A DNA stretch of 37,419 bases from a virus: positions 1-37,419 of the IMG/VR virus record IMGVR_UViG_3300030090_003419, one strand, 5' to 3'. This document shows positions 1-6,909 of this stretch, piece by piece. Below the pieces are notes generated by a model. The model worked only from the letters and a program-made list of their open reading frames with translations, was not told the origin of the DNA and made no database searches. The position numbers and the translations under genes are program-made. Numbering within the stretch: position 1 is the stretch's first letter; each line of letters begins with the position of its first letter.

Positions 1-148
1 TTTGCAGAAGTAAATGGGTTAAGCAGTTTTAGAAAATACACAGGGAACTCAAGCTCAAATGGAACTTTTGTGCACACAGGTCACAGACCTTCTCTAATCA
101 TTATAAAAGAATTAGCGACAGAAGATTGGGTCATTTATGACACTCAGC
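1..148 (+). repeat. Left copy of terminal homology inside the fibre gene
   Basis: Positions 1-148 align without gaps to 37272-37419 with 23 mismatches, mostly at third codon positions. Within it, 58-116 is a perfect 59-bp match to 37329-37387. The reading frame is the same in both copies. See the fibre genes and the finding on the window ends. Confidence 0.95.
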
Positions 149-345
149 GAAACCCTATAAATGTATCAAAGACGGTTTTGAGAGTTGACAGCAACACTAC
201 CGAATTTACAGGCTCTGGTCGTGAAATAGATATTTTGAGCAATGGTTTTAAACTCAGAACTTCCAATGCAACGCTCAATTCTTCTGGTGATTTCATTTAC
301 ATGAGCTGGTCAGAAACCCCTTTCAAAACAGCACGTGCGAGGTAA
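1..345 (+). CDS. Tail fibre protein, C-terminal part (5' truncated by window edge)
   Basis: The frame is open from base 1 and ends with TAA at 343-345, giving the last 114 residues. It ends in ETPFKTARAR, a closing motif I recall from many marine-phage fibres whose repeated beta-rich modules end in a PFK-x-ARAR tail. The first 49 residues (FAEVNGLSSFRKYTGNS onward) match almost exactly the last residues encoded at 37272-37419, so this is most simply the end of the fibre gene that begins at 35502. Joined through that overlap the fibre would be about 704 residues. The next gene, four bases downstream, looks like a fibre chaperone, which fits. The protein probably sits at the distal tail and binds the host surface. 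Alternatively it is the end of a second, tandem fibre gene lying outside the window. Confidence 0.85.
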   Translation, partial: FAEVNGLSSFRKYTGNSSSNGTFVHTGHRPSLIIIKELATEDWVIYDTQRNPINVSKTVLRVDSNTTEFTGSGREIDILSNGFKLRTSNATLNSSGDFIYMSWSETPFKTARAR

Positions 346-348
346 AAA

Positions 349-861
349 ATGTGGCAACATAATGGAACAACAATTAAGGAGGGTAAGGGCTGGAAGGACA
401 GCAATGGCATACAGCACCCTCCTAACTGGCACATCTGGACAGTTGAAGATAAAAAAGCGGCTGGCCTAAAAGAAGTTATACCAGAAACGCCGCCAGATTC
501 GCGGCTATATACCTGGTCACAAAATGCGGATGGCACAATTAACAAGAGTGCAAAAGCGTTAGACGATAGCGGTTCCGGCGATACCCTGGTTCTAGGTGTC
601 AAATCAACACTCAAGAATGAAGTTAAAACACAGCAGGGTCGTTTACTCAGTGTCACTGATTGGGCGGTAATTCGCAAAGCTGACAAAGGCACGGCTATTC
701 CGTCTAACATCCAGACTTACCGCGATGCGATCCGCACCAAAGCCACAGAAATGGAAACAGCCATCGACAATGCGTCGGATACAGATGCAATCGCCGCGCT
801 TTTTGTGGCCAACGGAAACAAATCGGGAGTCCTTTACGACTGGCCAACTTTAGAGGAGTAA
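349..861 (+). CDS. Tail fibre assembly chaperone-like protein
   Basis: 170 residues starting at ATG 349, with GAGG just upstream overlapping the fibre stop region. The C-terminal half contains the pattern R-LLS-x-TDWAVIRKAD...IP...YRDAIR (around residues 96-130). I recognise this from the C-terminal domain of phage tail fibre assembly or chaperone proteins, where R-x-x-LL-x-x-TDW and YR-x-x-LR are typical. The N-terminal part (MWQHNGTTIKEGKGW) resembles a small beta-rich binding module. Such chaperones are normally encoded directly after the fibre they help to trimerise, as here. The exact partner is inferred from position. A virion-associated role is possible instead. Confidence 0.65.
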   Translation: MWQHNGTTIKEGKGWKDSNGIQHPPNWHIWTVEDKKAAGLKEVIPETPPDSRLYTWSQNADGTINKSAKALDDSGSGDTLVLGVKSTLKNEVKTQQGRLLSVTDWAVIRKADKGTAIPSNIQTYRDAIRTKATEMETAIDNASDTDAIAALFVANGNKSGVLYDWPTLEE

Positions 862-865
862 GCAT

Positions 866-1069
866 ATGTCACACCACACTGTATTACATCGCACACGAAA
901 CTGGTTTGTCCAACGCGGATCAGAGGCGTCTACACTTGCAGGAATTGCGGTTGTCGCCGTGAGCCTTAGCGTCCTTCTTAGCATTAGCTGGATATCTTTA
1001 GTGGCGCTTGGTTGTGCTGTCGCCGCAATGTTGAAGGGTGATCCTGGCTGTCCAAAGTGTAACAGATGA
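866..1069 (+). CDS. Small membrane protein of the lysis cassette
   Basis: 67 residues with a good ribosome site (AGAGGAG, seven bases before ATG 866). A charged N-terminus of about 20 residues is followed by a long hydrophobic stretch (residues 24-54, LAGIAVVAVSLSVLL onward). That is enough for one or two membrane helices. The tail ends in GDPGCPKCNR with a CPKC pair. Its stop overlaps the start of the holin gene by four bases, so the two are translationally coupled. The position suggests a holin partner or antiholin, but no family is recognised. The CxxC pair might bind metal or form a disulfide. Confidence 0.65.
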   Translation: MSHHTVLHRTRNWFVQRGSEASTLAGIAVVAVSLSVLLSISWISLVALGCAVAAMLKGDPGCPKCNR

Positions 1070-1473
1070 TCGCCTCACTTATACCGACGCTACTGCCAGC
1101 GGTAACTAATATTATCGACAGGTTTTTGCCAGAAGATAAAGAAGCAAAGGCGAAAGCAAAGCGCGAGATAGAACAACAGCTATCTAATCACCTAGCACAA
1201 ATTGACCTGGCACAGCTTGAAATAAATAAAAACGAAGCATCGCACAGAAGCATTTTTGTAGCAGGGTGGCGACCCTTCATCGGGTGGTCTTGTGGTATTG
1301 CACTCGCCTGGACATATGTGGCCACGCCAATTTTACAATTTGCATTAGCTCAAACTGGACATTTGATTGATTTACCCGCGCTCGACATGAGCCAGATGAT
1401 GCCCGTCCTTATGGGGATGCTCGGTCTTGGCGGCCTCCGTACTTTTGAAAAGTTTAAAGGCGTGTCACGCTAA
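1066..1473 (+). CDS. Three-helix holin, gene-transfer-agent type
   Basis: 135 residues. After a short hydrophobic N-terminus and an amphipathic, charged region (EDKEAKAKAKREIEQQL, residues 23-39) comes the hallmark VAGWRPFIGW (residues 65-74). A hydrophobic segment follows (around 75-100), then another C-terminal one with MMPVLMGMLGLGGLRTFEK. This arrangement and motif match the family of 3-TM holins used for release of gene transfer agents and alphaproteobacterial phages. The protein would form inner-membrane lesions that let the endolysin reach the cell wall. The gene overlaps its neighbours on both sides (ATGA with 866-1069, TAATG with the next gene), typical of a lysis operon. Confidence 0.85.
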   Translation: MIASLIPTLLPAVTNIIDRFLPEDKEAKAKAKREIEQQLSNHLAQIDLAQLEINKNEASHRSIFVAGWRPFIGWSCGIALAWTYVATPILQFALAQTGHLIDLPALDMSQMMPVLMGMLGLGGLRTFEKFKGVSR

Positions 1474-1823
1474 TGGATGTCGCCGCGCTAAAAACTTTGA
1501 TCCCTTTAGGTATCACAATCATAGGGGCGGTTATTGCGTTGGCGAAAATGCAAGCAAAAGTAGCCGAAAATTCAAAACAACTCGACATGCTTGCAAAAGA
1601 TGTATCTCGCCTGGAAAGCGAGCAAGTGCACACCACGACACTGCTTGCAAAAATGGATCAAGCTGAAAGGAATGTTACACAACTCTGGACGGCACATGAA
1701 TCGGTCAACCAAAAATTGGAAGCTAGCGAAAGAAACATTACCTCAAAATTGGAGCGGCACCGCGACCGTCTTGATGAAAGATTTATCGCACTCCGGGAAA
1801 AGATCAACGGCGGTCACAAATGA
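1473..1823 (+). CDS. Membrane-anchored coiled-coil protein of the lysis cassette
   Basis: 116 residues beginning at ATG 1473 within the TAATG overlap with the holin. One N-terminal membrane helix (residues 7-26, LIPLGITIIGAVIALAKMQ) is followed by about 85 residues of charged heptad-like sequence with several Leu-x-x-x-x-x-x-Leu spacings, predicted to be coiled coil. This topology is like i-spanins, which bridge the inner membrane to the outer membrane, or like phage haemolysin XhlA-type holin helpers. No lipoprotein partner with a lipobox is evident next door, so the spanin assignment is only an inference. Confidence 0.7.
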   Translation: MDVAALKTLIPLGITIIGAVIALAKMQAKVAENSKQLDMLAKDVSRLESEQVHTTTLLAKMDQAERNVTQLWTAHESVNQKLEASERNITSKLERHRDRLDERFIALREKINGGHK

Positions 1824-2056
1824 TTGAGCTTTGGATTGTTGTTATTCTCATGTTTGGTGGCCCAACAAAAGCTCCACAACTGCATACAATCTCTGGGCCT
1901 CCAATGGAAAGTTTTGAGCTTTGCCAAGATGATGGTTTAAGCAAAGGAATTGAAATTTATTACAAATACAAAGCGCCACAAAATTGGAAACTACTTGGTG
2001 TTTTTTGTGTGCCACTTTTAGAAAATTTCAAGCTAAAACTAGGTGAGGAGGTGTAA
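1820..2056 (+). CDS. Small protein with N-terminal signal-like segment
   Basis: 78 residues, overlapping the previous stop by four bases. The first 14 residues (MIELWIVVILMFGG) are strongly hydrophobic, suggesting a signal peptide or membrane anchor. The rest is soluble with two cysteines (C36 in ELCQDDG and C63 in VFCVPLL). The following lysozyme start overlaps its stop. No family is recognised. Sitting between the coiled-coil protein and the lysozyme, it may be a periplasmic lysis accessory or an o-spanin substitute, but there is no clear lipobox cysteine. Confidence 0.6.
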   Translation: MIELWIVVILMFGGPTKAPQLHTISGPPMESFELCQDDGLSKGIEIYYKYKAPQNWKLLGVFCVPLLENFKLKLGEEV

Positions 2057-2487
2057 TGACTCTTGTGTTCAACACTGATTCCGTTGCTGACCAACTTTCA
2101 AAAGAAGAAGGATATCGACGTTACGTTTACCTAGATCATCTGGGCTATGAAACGATTGCGTATGGGCGTTGCATTGCAGAAGGCGTCGGCTATGGCATTG
2201 ACGAGGAGGAGGCGCGGTATCTTTTAATGAGAGACATTGATCGCGTCAAACGTTCATGTGCTGATGCCTTTGATTTTTGGGAGGATGTATCGCCCAACAT
2301 TCGAGAAACAATCGTGATGCTTGTCTTTCAAATGGGGCTTGCTGGCTATCAAAAATTTACAAAGCATCTTCGTGCGATTGCTGACAAAAATTTTGACGAA
2401 GCCGCCGCTCAACTTTTAGATTCAAAGTTTGCCAAACAAACACCGGCTCGCGCAAAGCGTATGGCCAAACGGATTAAACGCGGTTGA
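2056..2487 (+). CDS. Endolysin, T4-type lysozyme (glycoside hydrolase 24)
   Basis: 143 residues, preceded by a strong GGAGGTG ribosome site. The catalytic triad of T4-type lysozymes is visible with correct spacing: E18 in KEEGYRRY, D27 in YLDHLG and T33 in ETIAYG (T4 E11, D20, T26). The protein hydrolyses the glycan strands of peptidoglycan. No signal peptide or SAR anchor is visible, so export should depend on the holin. It is close to the usual length for the family and ends in a basic tail (RAKRMAKRIKRG). It closes the lysis cassette that begins at 866. Confidence 0.9.
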   Translation: MTLVFNTDSVADQLSKEEGYRRYVYLDHLGYETIAYGRCIAEGVGYGIDEEEARYLLMRDIDRVKRSCADAFDFWEDVSPNIRETIVMLVFQMGLAGYQKFTKHLRAIADKNFDEAAAQLLDSKFAKQTPARAKRMAKRIKRG

Positions 2488-2813
2488 GATTTCCAAAACA
2501 CGTTAGGGGTGATCTTTGTGAGGCCATAGCGCTAAAAGAATTAATCTCTCGCGGGTATTGGGTCTTTAAATCAGACTTAACACACAGTCCTATCGATATT
2601 ATTGCTGTTGCTCCTGGTGGCAATGTGTTAATGCTTGATGTAAAGCAAGAAGCCAGGAGAGTTTTAAAAGATCGAAAACATCTTGGCCCCTGTCGTATTC
2701 ATCGTGTGCTGAGCGAACAGCAAAAAAAACTCGGTGTCCGGATGTGCTATGTCAACCTAGACACCGAGGAAATTTGCATCATCCCAAGAGACGGATTGAC
2801 CGGGCCGAGTTAG
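2484..2813 (+). CDS. Small PD-(D/E)XK nuclease
   Basis: 109 residues from TTG 2484, which overlaps the lysozyme stop by four bases. No in-frame ATG precedes the motif region, so TTG is preferred. The fold signature is clear: E13 in GDLCEAIALKELISRGYWV, D38 in SPIDIIAV, and D52-x-K54 in LMLDVKQE, with the usual helix-strand spacing of Holliday-junction-resolvase-like nucleases. Such enzymes cut DNA using metal bound by the acidic residues. Whether it resolves junctions or attacks host DNA is unknown. Its 3' end overlaps the 3' end of the leftward LexA-like gene by 35 bp, tail to tail. Confidence 0.75.
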   Translation: MRFPKHVRGDLCEAIALKELISRGYWVFKSDLTHSPIDIIAVAPGGNVLMLDVKQEARRVLKDRKHLGPCRIHRVLSEQQKKLGVRMCYVNLDTEEICIIPRDGLTGPS

Positions 2814-2994
2814 TTTTGGTCAGATGCCCCCGGTCTGCAAGATTGTTAATGTGTGCTGTAACATTGCTTGGCGATTTAATATTACACGCCTCCATAATTT
2901 CCCTATAGCTTGGAGAATATTCGTGCCGTTGAAACCAACTCCGCAGAAAATTCATAATTTCAGTTTGGCGTTTTGTAAGTCCTCGCTTTTCCAT
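2779..2994 (-). CDS. LexA-type winged-helix DNA-binding protein without peptidase domain
   Basis: 71 residues. The pattern LTKRQTEIMNFLRSW...EYSPSYREIMEAC...SPSNVTAHINNLADRGHL is the N-terminal winged helix of LexA repressors. The wing and the L-x-x-x-G-x-L turn are intact, and the protein ends right after the domain (RSIRLLG). The autocleavage and dimerisation domain of full LexA (about 200 residues) is absent, so it cannot be a classical SOS-cleaved repressor. It is the last gene of a leftward unit and starts exactly where the YqaJ-like gene stops. It could compete with host LexA at SOS boxes or repress phage promoters. The DNA-binding call is firm; the target is unknown. Confidence 0.8.
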   Translation of the reverse strand: MEKRGLTKRQTEIMNFLRSWFQRHEYSPSYREIMEACNIKSPSNVTAHINNLADRGHLTKTNSARSIRLLG

Positions 2995-4001
2995 TAGATT
3001 GCCTCCTGATCTTTTGTCTGGATTATTTTTAAAGTTTTTGAACGACGCGCTGGAACAGCCTTGCGAACATGCTCTTTGATGGCGTTGCTCATGCCCCAGC
3101 TAACTTCGGCTATCACATCGCCGTTGCCATCTTTCGCTAAAGCCATGTCGTGCTTTCCCATGTAGTCCATGATCCGTGCGGTGTATTTTGCCTGTAGATC
3201 CCTCACCGCTTTTTCAGTGCGCTTCGCTTCTTGAAGATCAAGCACCATTTGAGAAAGTTCATCGTCGAGGTTGACCGGCTCAAGACCTTTTTCCGGCTCA
3301 TCGTAGGTCGCCGCGGCATCGTTGACATGCAGTGCTGGATACCAATCGCGCAACCCTTCTTTGCGATAGGTGTCGATTCGACTCTGAAAATCAATTACAT
3401 CTTGTTCAATTTTCATTTGCGTCGCTTGGTCTTGGCTAATCAAAAATGTGTGGAGTGTCGTGCCATAACTGGTAAAAATTGCTGACCAGCGATAGCCAGT
3501 GCACATCATCAAGCCCTGGCATTGAATTGGCCCCCGATATGCTCTCGGCTCTTGCGAAACACGATCCTGAGTTAATTTTGCTTCAGCAACACCAGGGCCA
3601 ATGAGTTCAATTTCGTCTTGGCCAATGACAAAAATTCCCTTCGACGGTTCGCTTGTCATTATCCGCCCATCACCTTCAAGTATCCCGTCTAAAGAACCTT
3701 GCAGGGGTAGGGTCGGATGCACAACACGCTCAGTAATTTGTGTGTCAATTTCTAGCATCAAATTTTTGGCGCCCTCGTTGAGAATAAAGTTCTCGTTGTG
3801 GTTGCCCGCCCGTGTTGCGAAGTTGTCTACACGGTTGGGCGCCGCGCCATTTGTTTTTGAAGCCTGACGATCAACCGCCTCAAAGCTAGACCGGAGTTCG
3901 TCATTTGGTGTCGAGTAGGAGCTAATCCCGAACAATGCGGGAAGCCGACTGCAACTCATTACTGTGTCATCGGACAGCTTGCCTATGATTTGATCGCTCA
4001 T
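2994..4001 (-). CDS. YqaJ-type viral recombinase (PD-(D/E)XK exonuclease)
   Basis: 335 residues. The YqaJ or lambda-exonuclease-like core is recognisable: R64-AGNHNE, D105 in QGSLDGILEG, E140-x-K142 in GVAEAKLTQ, then GPIQCQGLMMCTGY with Gln160 and Gln162, followed by a long helical C-terminal part with a coiled-coil-like stretch (about 245-285). Enzymes of this type resect double-strand ends 5' to 3' and work with a single-strand annealing protein. No obvious annealase is adjacent, though the SSB-like gene at 7447 could take part. The gene sits between the LexA-like gene and a small membrane protein in a leftward unit and overlaps both by one base. Confidence 0.75.
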   Translation of the reverse strand: MSDQIIGKLSDDTVMSCSRLPALFGISSYSTPNDELRSSFEAVDRQASKTNGAAPNRVDNFATRAGNHNENFILNEGAKNLMLEIDTQITERVVHPTLPLQGSLDGILEGDGRIMTSEPSKGIFVIGQDEIELIGPGVAEAKLTQDRVSQEPRAYRGPIQCQGLMMCTGYRWSAIFTSYGTTLHTFLISQDQATQMKIEQDVIDFQSRIDTYRKEGLRDWYPALHVNDAAATYDEPEKGLEPVNLDDELSQMVLDLQEAKRTEKAVRDLQAKYTARIMDYMGKHDMALAKDGNGDVIAEVSWGMSNAIKEHVRKAVPARRSKTLKIIQTKDQEAI

Positions 4002-4159
4002 TAGCTGTCTCCAAATCCGATATATAAGAAAAGAAGCACGGCAAAAATAGCCGCCAATGCAAATGCTTCAATACACATACGCGTGAAAGTTTTTATCTTG
4101 GGTCGGCGTAATGTTGCGGCAGTAATGTGAACCGCTAGGCACCTGTGAAAAAGTGACAT
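4001..4159 (-). CDS. Small membrane protein
   Basis: 52 residues when started at ATG 4159, chosen because GGAGGA lies six bases upstream on the minus strand; an upstream in-frame ATG at 4201 lacks such a site. A basic N-terminus (LRRPKIKTFTR) precedes one strong membrane helix (residues 30-47, EAFALAAIFAVLLFLYIG). It is the first gene of the leftward unit leading into the YqaJ-like gene, with a one-base overlap. No family is recognised. Small basic single-helix proteins at this place can act in superinfection exclusion, but that is a guess. Confidence 0.55.
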   Translation of the reverse strand: MSLFHRCLAVHITAATLRRPKIKTFTRMCIEAFALAAIFAVLLFLYIGFGDS

Positions 4160-4191
4160 TTTTTGTCCTCCTTGAATTGGAGGTGTCGCTA

Positions 4192-4321
4192 TGTTTTCCA
4201 CAATTCTAAGGCTAAGTCATTGTATTAATTAACTTTACGGTATGCCCGTAGGGGTCACCAAAACTTGCGGAAAGCCTAGCAAAACCTTGTTGTTTTCCAA
4301 TCAAATGTAATTGTTTTCCAG
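4192..4321. repeat. Three direct copies of tgttttcca around the putative attP
   Basis: The nonamer TGTTTTCCA occurs at 4192-4200, 4292-4300 and 4313-4321. The last two extend to TTGTTTTCCA and lie 21 bp apart, two helical turns. They flank the tRNA-like sequence at 4245-4260 and lie next to the integrase 3' end, as expected for arm-type integrase binding sites. No binding data exist here; this is inferred from position and spacing. Confidence 0.5.
4245..4260 (+). other. Putative attP core resembling a tRNA 3' end
   Basis: CCCGTAGGGGTCACCA reads exactly like the 3' end of a tRNA: T-stem 3' strand CCCGT (with the invariant C61), acceptor 3' strand AGGGGTC, discriminator A and CCA. No upstream T-loop, anticodon arm or 5' acceptor strand is present, so this is not a tRNA gene. 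It lies 72 bp from the 3' end of the tyrosine integrase gene, and integrases of this class often recombine at tRNA 3' ends, with attP restoring the end of the host tRNA. The amino acid identity cannot be told from this fragment. Confidence 0.6.
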
Positions 4322-4331
4322 AATGTTCTAA

Positions 4332-5429
4332 TTACGTTCCAGTGTCAAACATTTTAGTTGCGGCGCCGAGGGCTAATCTGGCTCTCTCGGCCTTGCGTGT
4401 ATATAGCTCTGCCTCTTTGATATCCAACCAACCAAAGAGCGCCATAAGCTCATTCGCGGTGGCCCCGTTTTCAGCGGCATGAGTCGCCGCGGCCTTCCGG
4501 ACTCCGTGACAAGAATAACCTTTTTCGATCCCGGCTCTACGCGCATCTTCGACAAAGCGTTGGCCAAAACCTTTGACGGTAAACGGCATACCAAAGCTCG
4601 TAATGCAAAATGTAATCTCGCCGGTTTTTGTGGCTGATAAAACTTCTTCAAGCGGCGGCACAATTCTGACAATCGTGGGGTCTTTGGCGTAACGATCCCG
4701 CCCTTTATATTCTTTCCATTGCAAAATTCTGTTACCACCGCGTGTTCCGATATGCGGTGGGCCAAGTCTGTGTGCGTCTGAAATTCTCGCTCCTGTGTAA
4801 TATAAGAGTTTGAGCATAAGGTGTGACATTGTGCCGAGCGGGTAAAAGCCAAGGAATTGTGCAATCTGCTCACGGCTCCAAATTTTAATACCGTCGGTTT
4901 TCGTGTTGAGCTGTTTGACAACTTGCCGAACTCGCGCATCGCCGCAGGGGTTTGTGTCAATCCAGCCCCGCAGATTTGCAAATTCCAGCATGTATCTAAT
5001 ATTTTTGTAACGACTTTTTGCCGCAATCGGATAACCTTCAGCGTTCTTTGCTTCGATAAGCTCGTTGATTTCTTTGAATGTAAATTTTCTAAAATCTTCG
5101 TTGGCGATAAGCGAAAGAAACTGCTTGATAATCCCTGTCCGATTTGTTTGGGTCTTAACGTTAAGTTGTTTAAATTGTGCAGACGCCTCGTATTGGCTCC
5201 AAAGCCACCGCCAAGTGAATTCTTTTTGAAGTGGCTCTGCCAAACTACCGAACCGCTCCAGGCACTCCGAATACTCGGCAAAGAAGGCCGCGCTTCCTGG
5301 TGCGGCATGGAGGCGTTGGTTTGTTTCATTGCCATTAACATCGACGCGCCGGAAGTAGATATAGACGCGCCCACCCCGACCGGTTTTTGTAGTGACATAT
5401 GGCAGTTTAGTTTTTTCCATTGCATCCAT
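4332..5429 (-). CDS. int: Tyrosine-type phage integrase
   Basis: 365 residues. The N-terminal half holds an arm-binding-like region and a SAM-like core-binding domain (about 65-165, with QTNRTGIIKQFLSLI). The catalytic domain shows R215 in YYTGARISDAHRLG, K242 in WKEYKGRDR as likely beta-hairpin lysine, H308 and R311 in SCHGVRKAAATHAAE, W334 in LFGWLD at the second-histidine position, and the nucleophile Y343 in AELYTRKAE. This is a complete active site, so it should be functional for integration and excision. The start is ATG 5429 or ATG 5420; no strong ribosome site decides. A tRNA-like attP follows its 3' end. A 350-codon open frame in +1 (5425 down to 4373) lies inside it, treated as a shadow. 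Confidence 0.92.
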   Translation of the reverse strand: MDAMEKTKLPYVTTKTGRGGRVYIYFRRVDVNGNETNQRLHAAPGSAAFFAEYSECLERFGSLAEPLQKEFTWRWLWSQYEASAQFKQLNVKTQTNRTGIIKQFLSLIANEDFRKFTFKEINELIEAKNAEGYPIAAKSRYKNIRYMLEFANLRGWIDTNPCGDARVRQVVKQLNTKTDGIKIWSREQIAQFLGFYPLGTMSHLMLKLLYYTGARISDAHRLGPPHIGTRGGNRILQWKEYKGRDRYAKDPTIVRIVPPLEEVLSATKTGEITFCITSFGMPFTVKGFGQRFVEDARRAGIEKGYSCHGVRKAAATHAAENGATANELMALFGWLDIKEAELYTRKAERARLALGAATKMFDTGT

Positions 5430-5471
5430 AAATGTTATACGAACATTCTTGTAATAAAATAGTCATGTGTT

Positions 5472-6047
5472 TCAATCGAATGTGAAAGCGTTTTTGTCGG
5501 GAATGAAAATGTCTTTCACAATATCGGTCGGTTTATAACTGCTTTTTCCATTATTATAGTAGGCTGGACGATAAACTGTGTAGACTTGTAAATTGTGCAA
5601 AGTGTCCACCAAGCTCATAAGGCTTGGCAATTCAAGAAGTGAATTTACACTTTCTTGATATAGGTTCACAATTTCTATCGATGGCATAAAATCTTCATCA
5701 ATAAATCCGCCCGCCTGTCCGTCTTTTAATTTCTGTCTAAGCGTCGGACGACTTAATTGAGTGTTTTCAATAATATCAATCATTCTGGGCTTTTCTTGCA
5801 ACATATGGTGATAAACGAGGAAACTACACAGCACGATGGACTCCTCGCTCGCATAGTAAAAAGCATATGCTGGGCTTTTGGCACGACCGGCACGTACATC
5901 ATTAACTTTTTCTCTACGCTTTTTTCCACGCTCAATGATAAATCTTAGGTAACGCATTTCCGCAGTTTCTTGCAAAATTTCGATAACGTTATGGTGTTTT
6001 TTGTGCATATCAGCAGTGCTTGTATATTTGAAACTTCTTTCACTCAT
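5472..6047 (-). CDS. Winged-helix-like regulator, unknown target
   Basis: 191 residues from ATG 6047, chosen because AAAGGAG lies eight bases upstream on the minus strand; the longer reading from TTG 6065 has no such site. Residues about 85-135 show a helix-turn-helix layout: ESIVLCSFLVYHHML, then MIDIIENTQLSRPTLRQKL with a typical recognition helix, then DGQAGGFIDED as a possible wing. This resembles MarR-like folds. The N-terminus is basic (KKRREKVNDVRAG), the C-terminus has aromatic clusters (YTVYRPAYYNNG). It lies between the two recombinase genes in the lysogeny region, so it may be the phage repressor or an excision factor. The DNA-binding call is moderate. Confidence 0.6.
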   Translation of the reverse strand: MSERSFKYTSTADMHKKHHNVIEILQETAEMRYLRFIIERGKKRREKVNDVRAGRAKSPAYAFYYASEESIVLCSFLVYHHMLQEKPRMIDIIENTQLSRPTLRQKLKDGQAGGFIDEDFMPSIEIVNLYQESVNSLLELPSLMSLVDTLHNLQVYTVYRPAYYNNGKSSYKPTDIVKDIFIPDKNAFTFD

Positions 6048-6084
6048 CGTTGAAACTCCTTTCAAAAATGTTTTCCCGGTTAAA

Positions 6085-6789
6085 CTATTTTTTTCGTCGC
6101 AACTCCTCGTATCTCAATCTTAAGTTTCGTATCGAACTAAGGCTCCAATGCGTCTTGTCCCGCCTGTTACGGATGCCGCGGGCTTCAAGACCAGCCTTAA
6201 TTTTTACAAGTGTGTCGCACCCGTATTTTTCTAACTCAATAATAATTGGCCCAACTTCACGCGCAAATTCGTCGGCACTCTGCTCATTACCTTTGACGCC
6301 ACGTTTTTGAATTTTTGTGACGTTTGGATTGCCAAGCTCGACGCCGCGTTTCTTGGCTTGTGCCAGGGCATTGGTGACGCGCTCTGAAATGATTGCACCG
6401 TCACGCTCTGCCGCGTTGGCTAAATTCTGTAGTAGATACCGTGTGTTAATCGGATCGCCCATAGGAACATCAGCCGCAACAATTTCCAGGTTGCTTTCAA
6501 GCAATCGTGTTAGCAGGGGGAGATTTCGCCCTAGGCGATCTGTTGTGGCGACAATCAGTTTGGCGTTTTGTGAGCGGCACATCGCTATAGCTTTTTTTAG
6601 CTCTGGTCGCTTGGCGTCCGACTTCTTTCCGCTCTCGGCTTCAGAAAACTCTCCAACCAATTCCCAATCGCCGCCGTTCAGGTAATCGGACACACGCTGT
6701 TGCTGTGCGTCAAGACCTAAGCCGCTTGCTCCCTGTCGCTTAGTGCTGACTCTGTAATACGCCACAAATTTACCAAAGTGCGGCGTCAT
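6085..6789 (-). CDS. Serine recombinase (resolvase/invertase family)
   Basis: 234 residues. The N-terminal catalytic domain begins VAYYRVSTKRQGASGLGLDAQQ, with R13 and the nucleophile S15, followed by the active-site arginines in TTDRLGRNLPLL (R85, R88). The long E-helix with IISERVTNALAQAKKRG follows (about 133-150). The C-terminal part (about 175-230) resembles a DNA-binding recombinase module ending in WSLSSIRNLRLRYEEL. It is longer than small resolvases but far shorter than large serine integrases. It may act as a resolvase for dimers, an invertase or a second site-specific system. A ribosome site AAGGGA precedes ATG 6789, and a possible promoter lies at 6855-6883. Confidence 0.85.
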   Translation of the reverse strand: MTPHFGKFVAYYRVSTKRQGASGLGLDAQQQRVSDYLNGGDWELVGEFSEAESGKKSDAKRPELKKAIAMCRSQNAKLIVATTDRLGRNLPLLTRLLESNLEIVAADVPMGDPINTRYLLQNLANAAERDGAIISERVTNALAQAKKRGVELGNPNVTKIQKRGVKGNEQSADEFAREVGPIIIELEKYGCDTLVKIKAGLEARGIRNRRDKTHWSLSSIRNLRLRYEELRRKK

Positions 6790-6854
6790 TTTTTTGTCCC
6801 TTATGCACTTGTGTTTCTCCCGGACTATTTATGTTCCATAATTTTTCCAGTTAA

Positions 6855-6905
6855 TCAATAGCATTGTCTATGTTACTTTGCAATACCTAAACAGTAGCTA
6901 TAGGC
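6855..6905. promoter_or_regulatory. Divergent promoter/operator region A
   Basis: The 120-bp gap between the leftward serine recombinase and the rightward RHH gene carries a 29-bp element at 6877-6905: TTTGCAATACCTAAA, six free bases, CTATAGGC. The same element occurs at 12303-12331. TTGCAA (6878-6883) is its own reverse complement and could serve as a -35 leftward with TATTGA at 6855-6860 (17-bp spacer). Rightward, TATAGG 15 bp away is a weaker -10. CCTA and TAGG form an inverted repeat with 11 bp between, suggestive of an operator. The RHH start codon is six bases after the element, so a rightward transcript from here would be nearly leaderless. Confidence 0.5.
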
Positions 6906-6909
6906 AACC

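Noticed and set aside
4245-4260. A complete tRNA gene
   Set aside because: Only the 3' T-stem strand, acceptor strand and CCA fit. No T-loop consensus, anticodon arm or 5' acceptor strand precedes it.
6790-6909. CRISPR-like or phase-switch inverted repeats near the serine recombinase
   Set aside because: No regularly spaced repeats or long inverted repeats were found; only the 29-bp element shared with 12303-12331.
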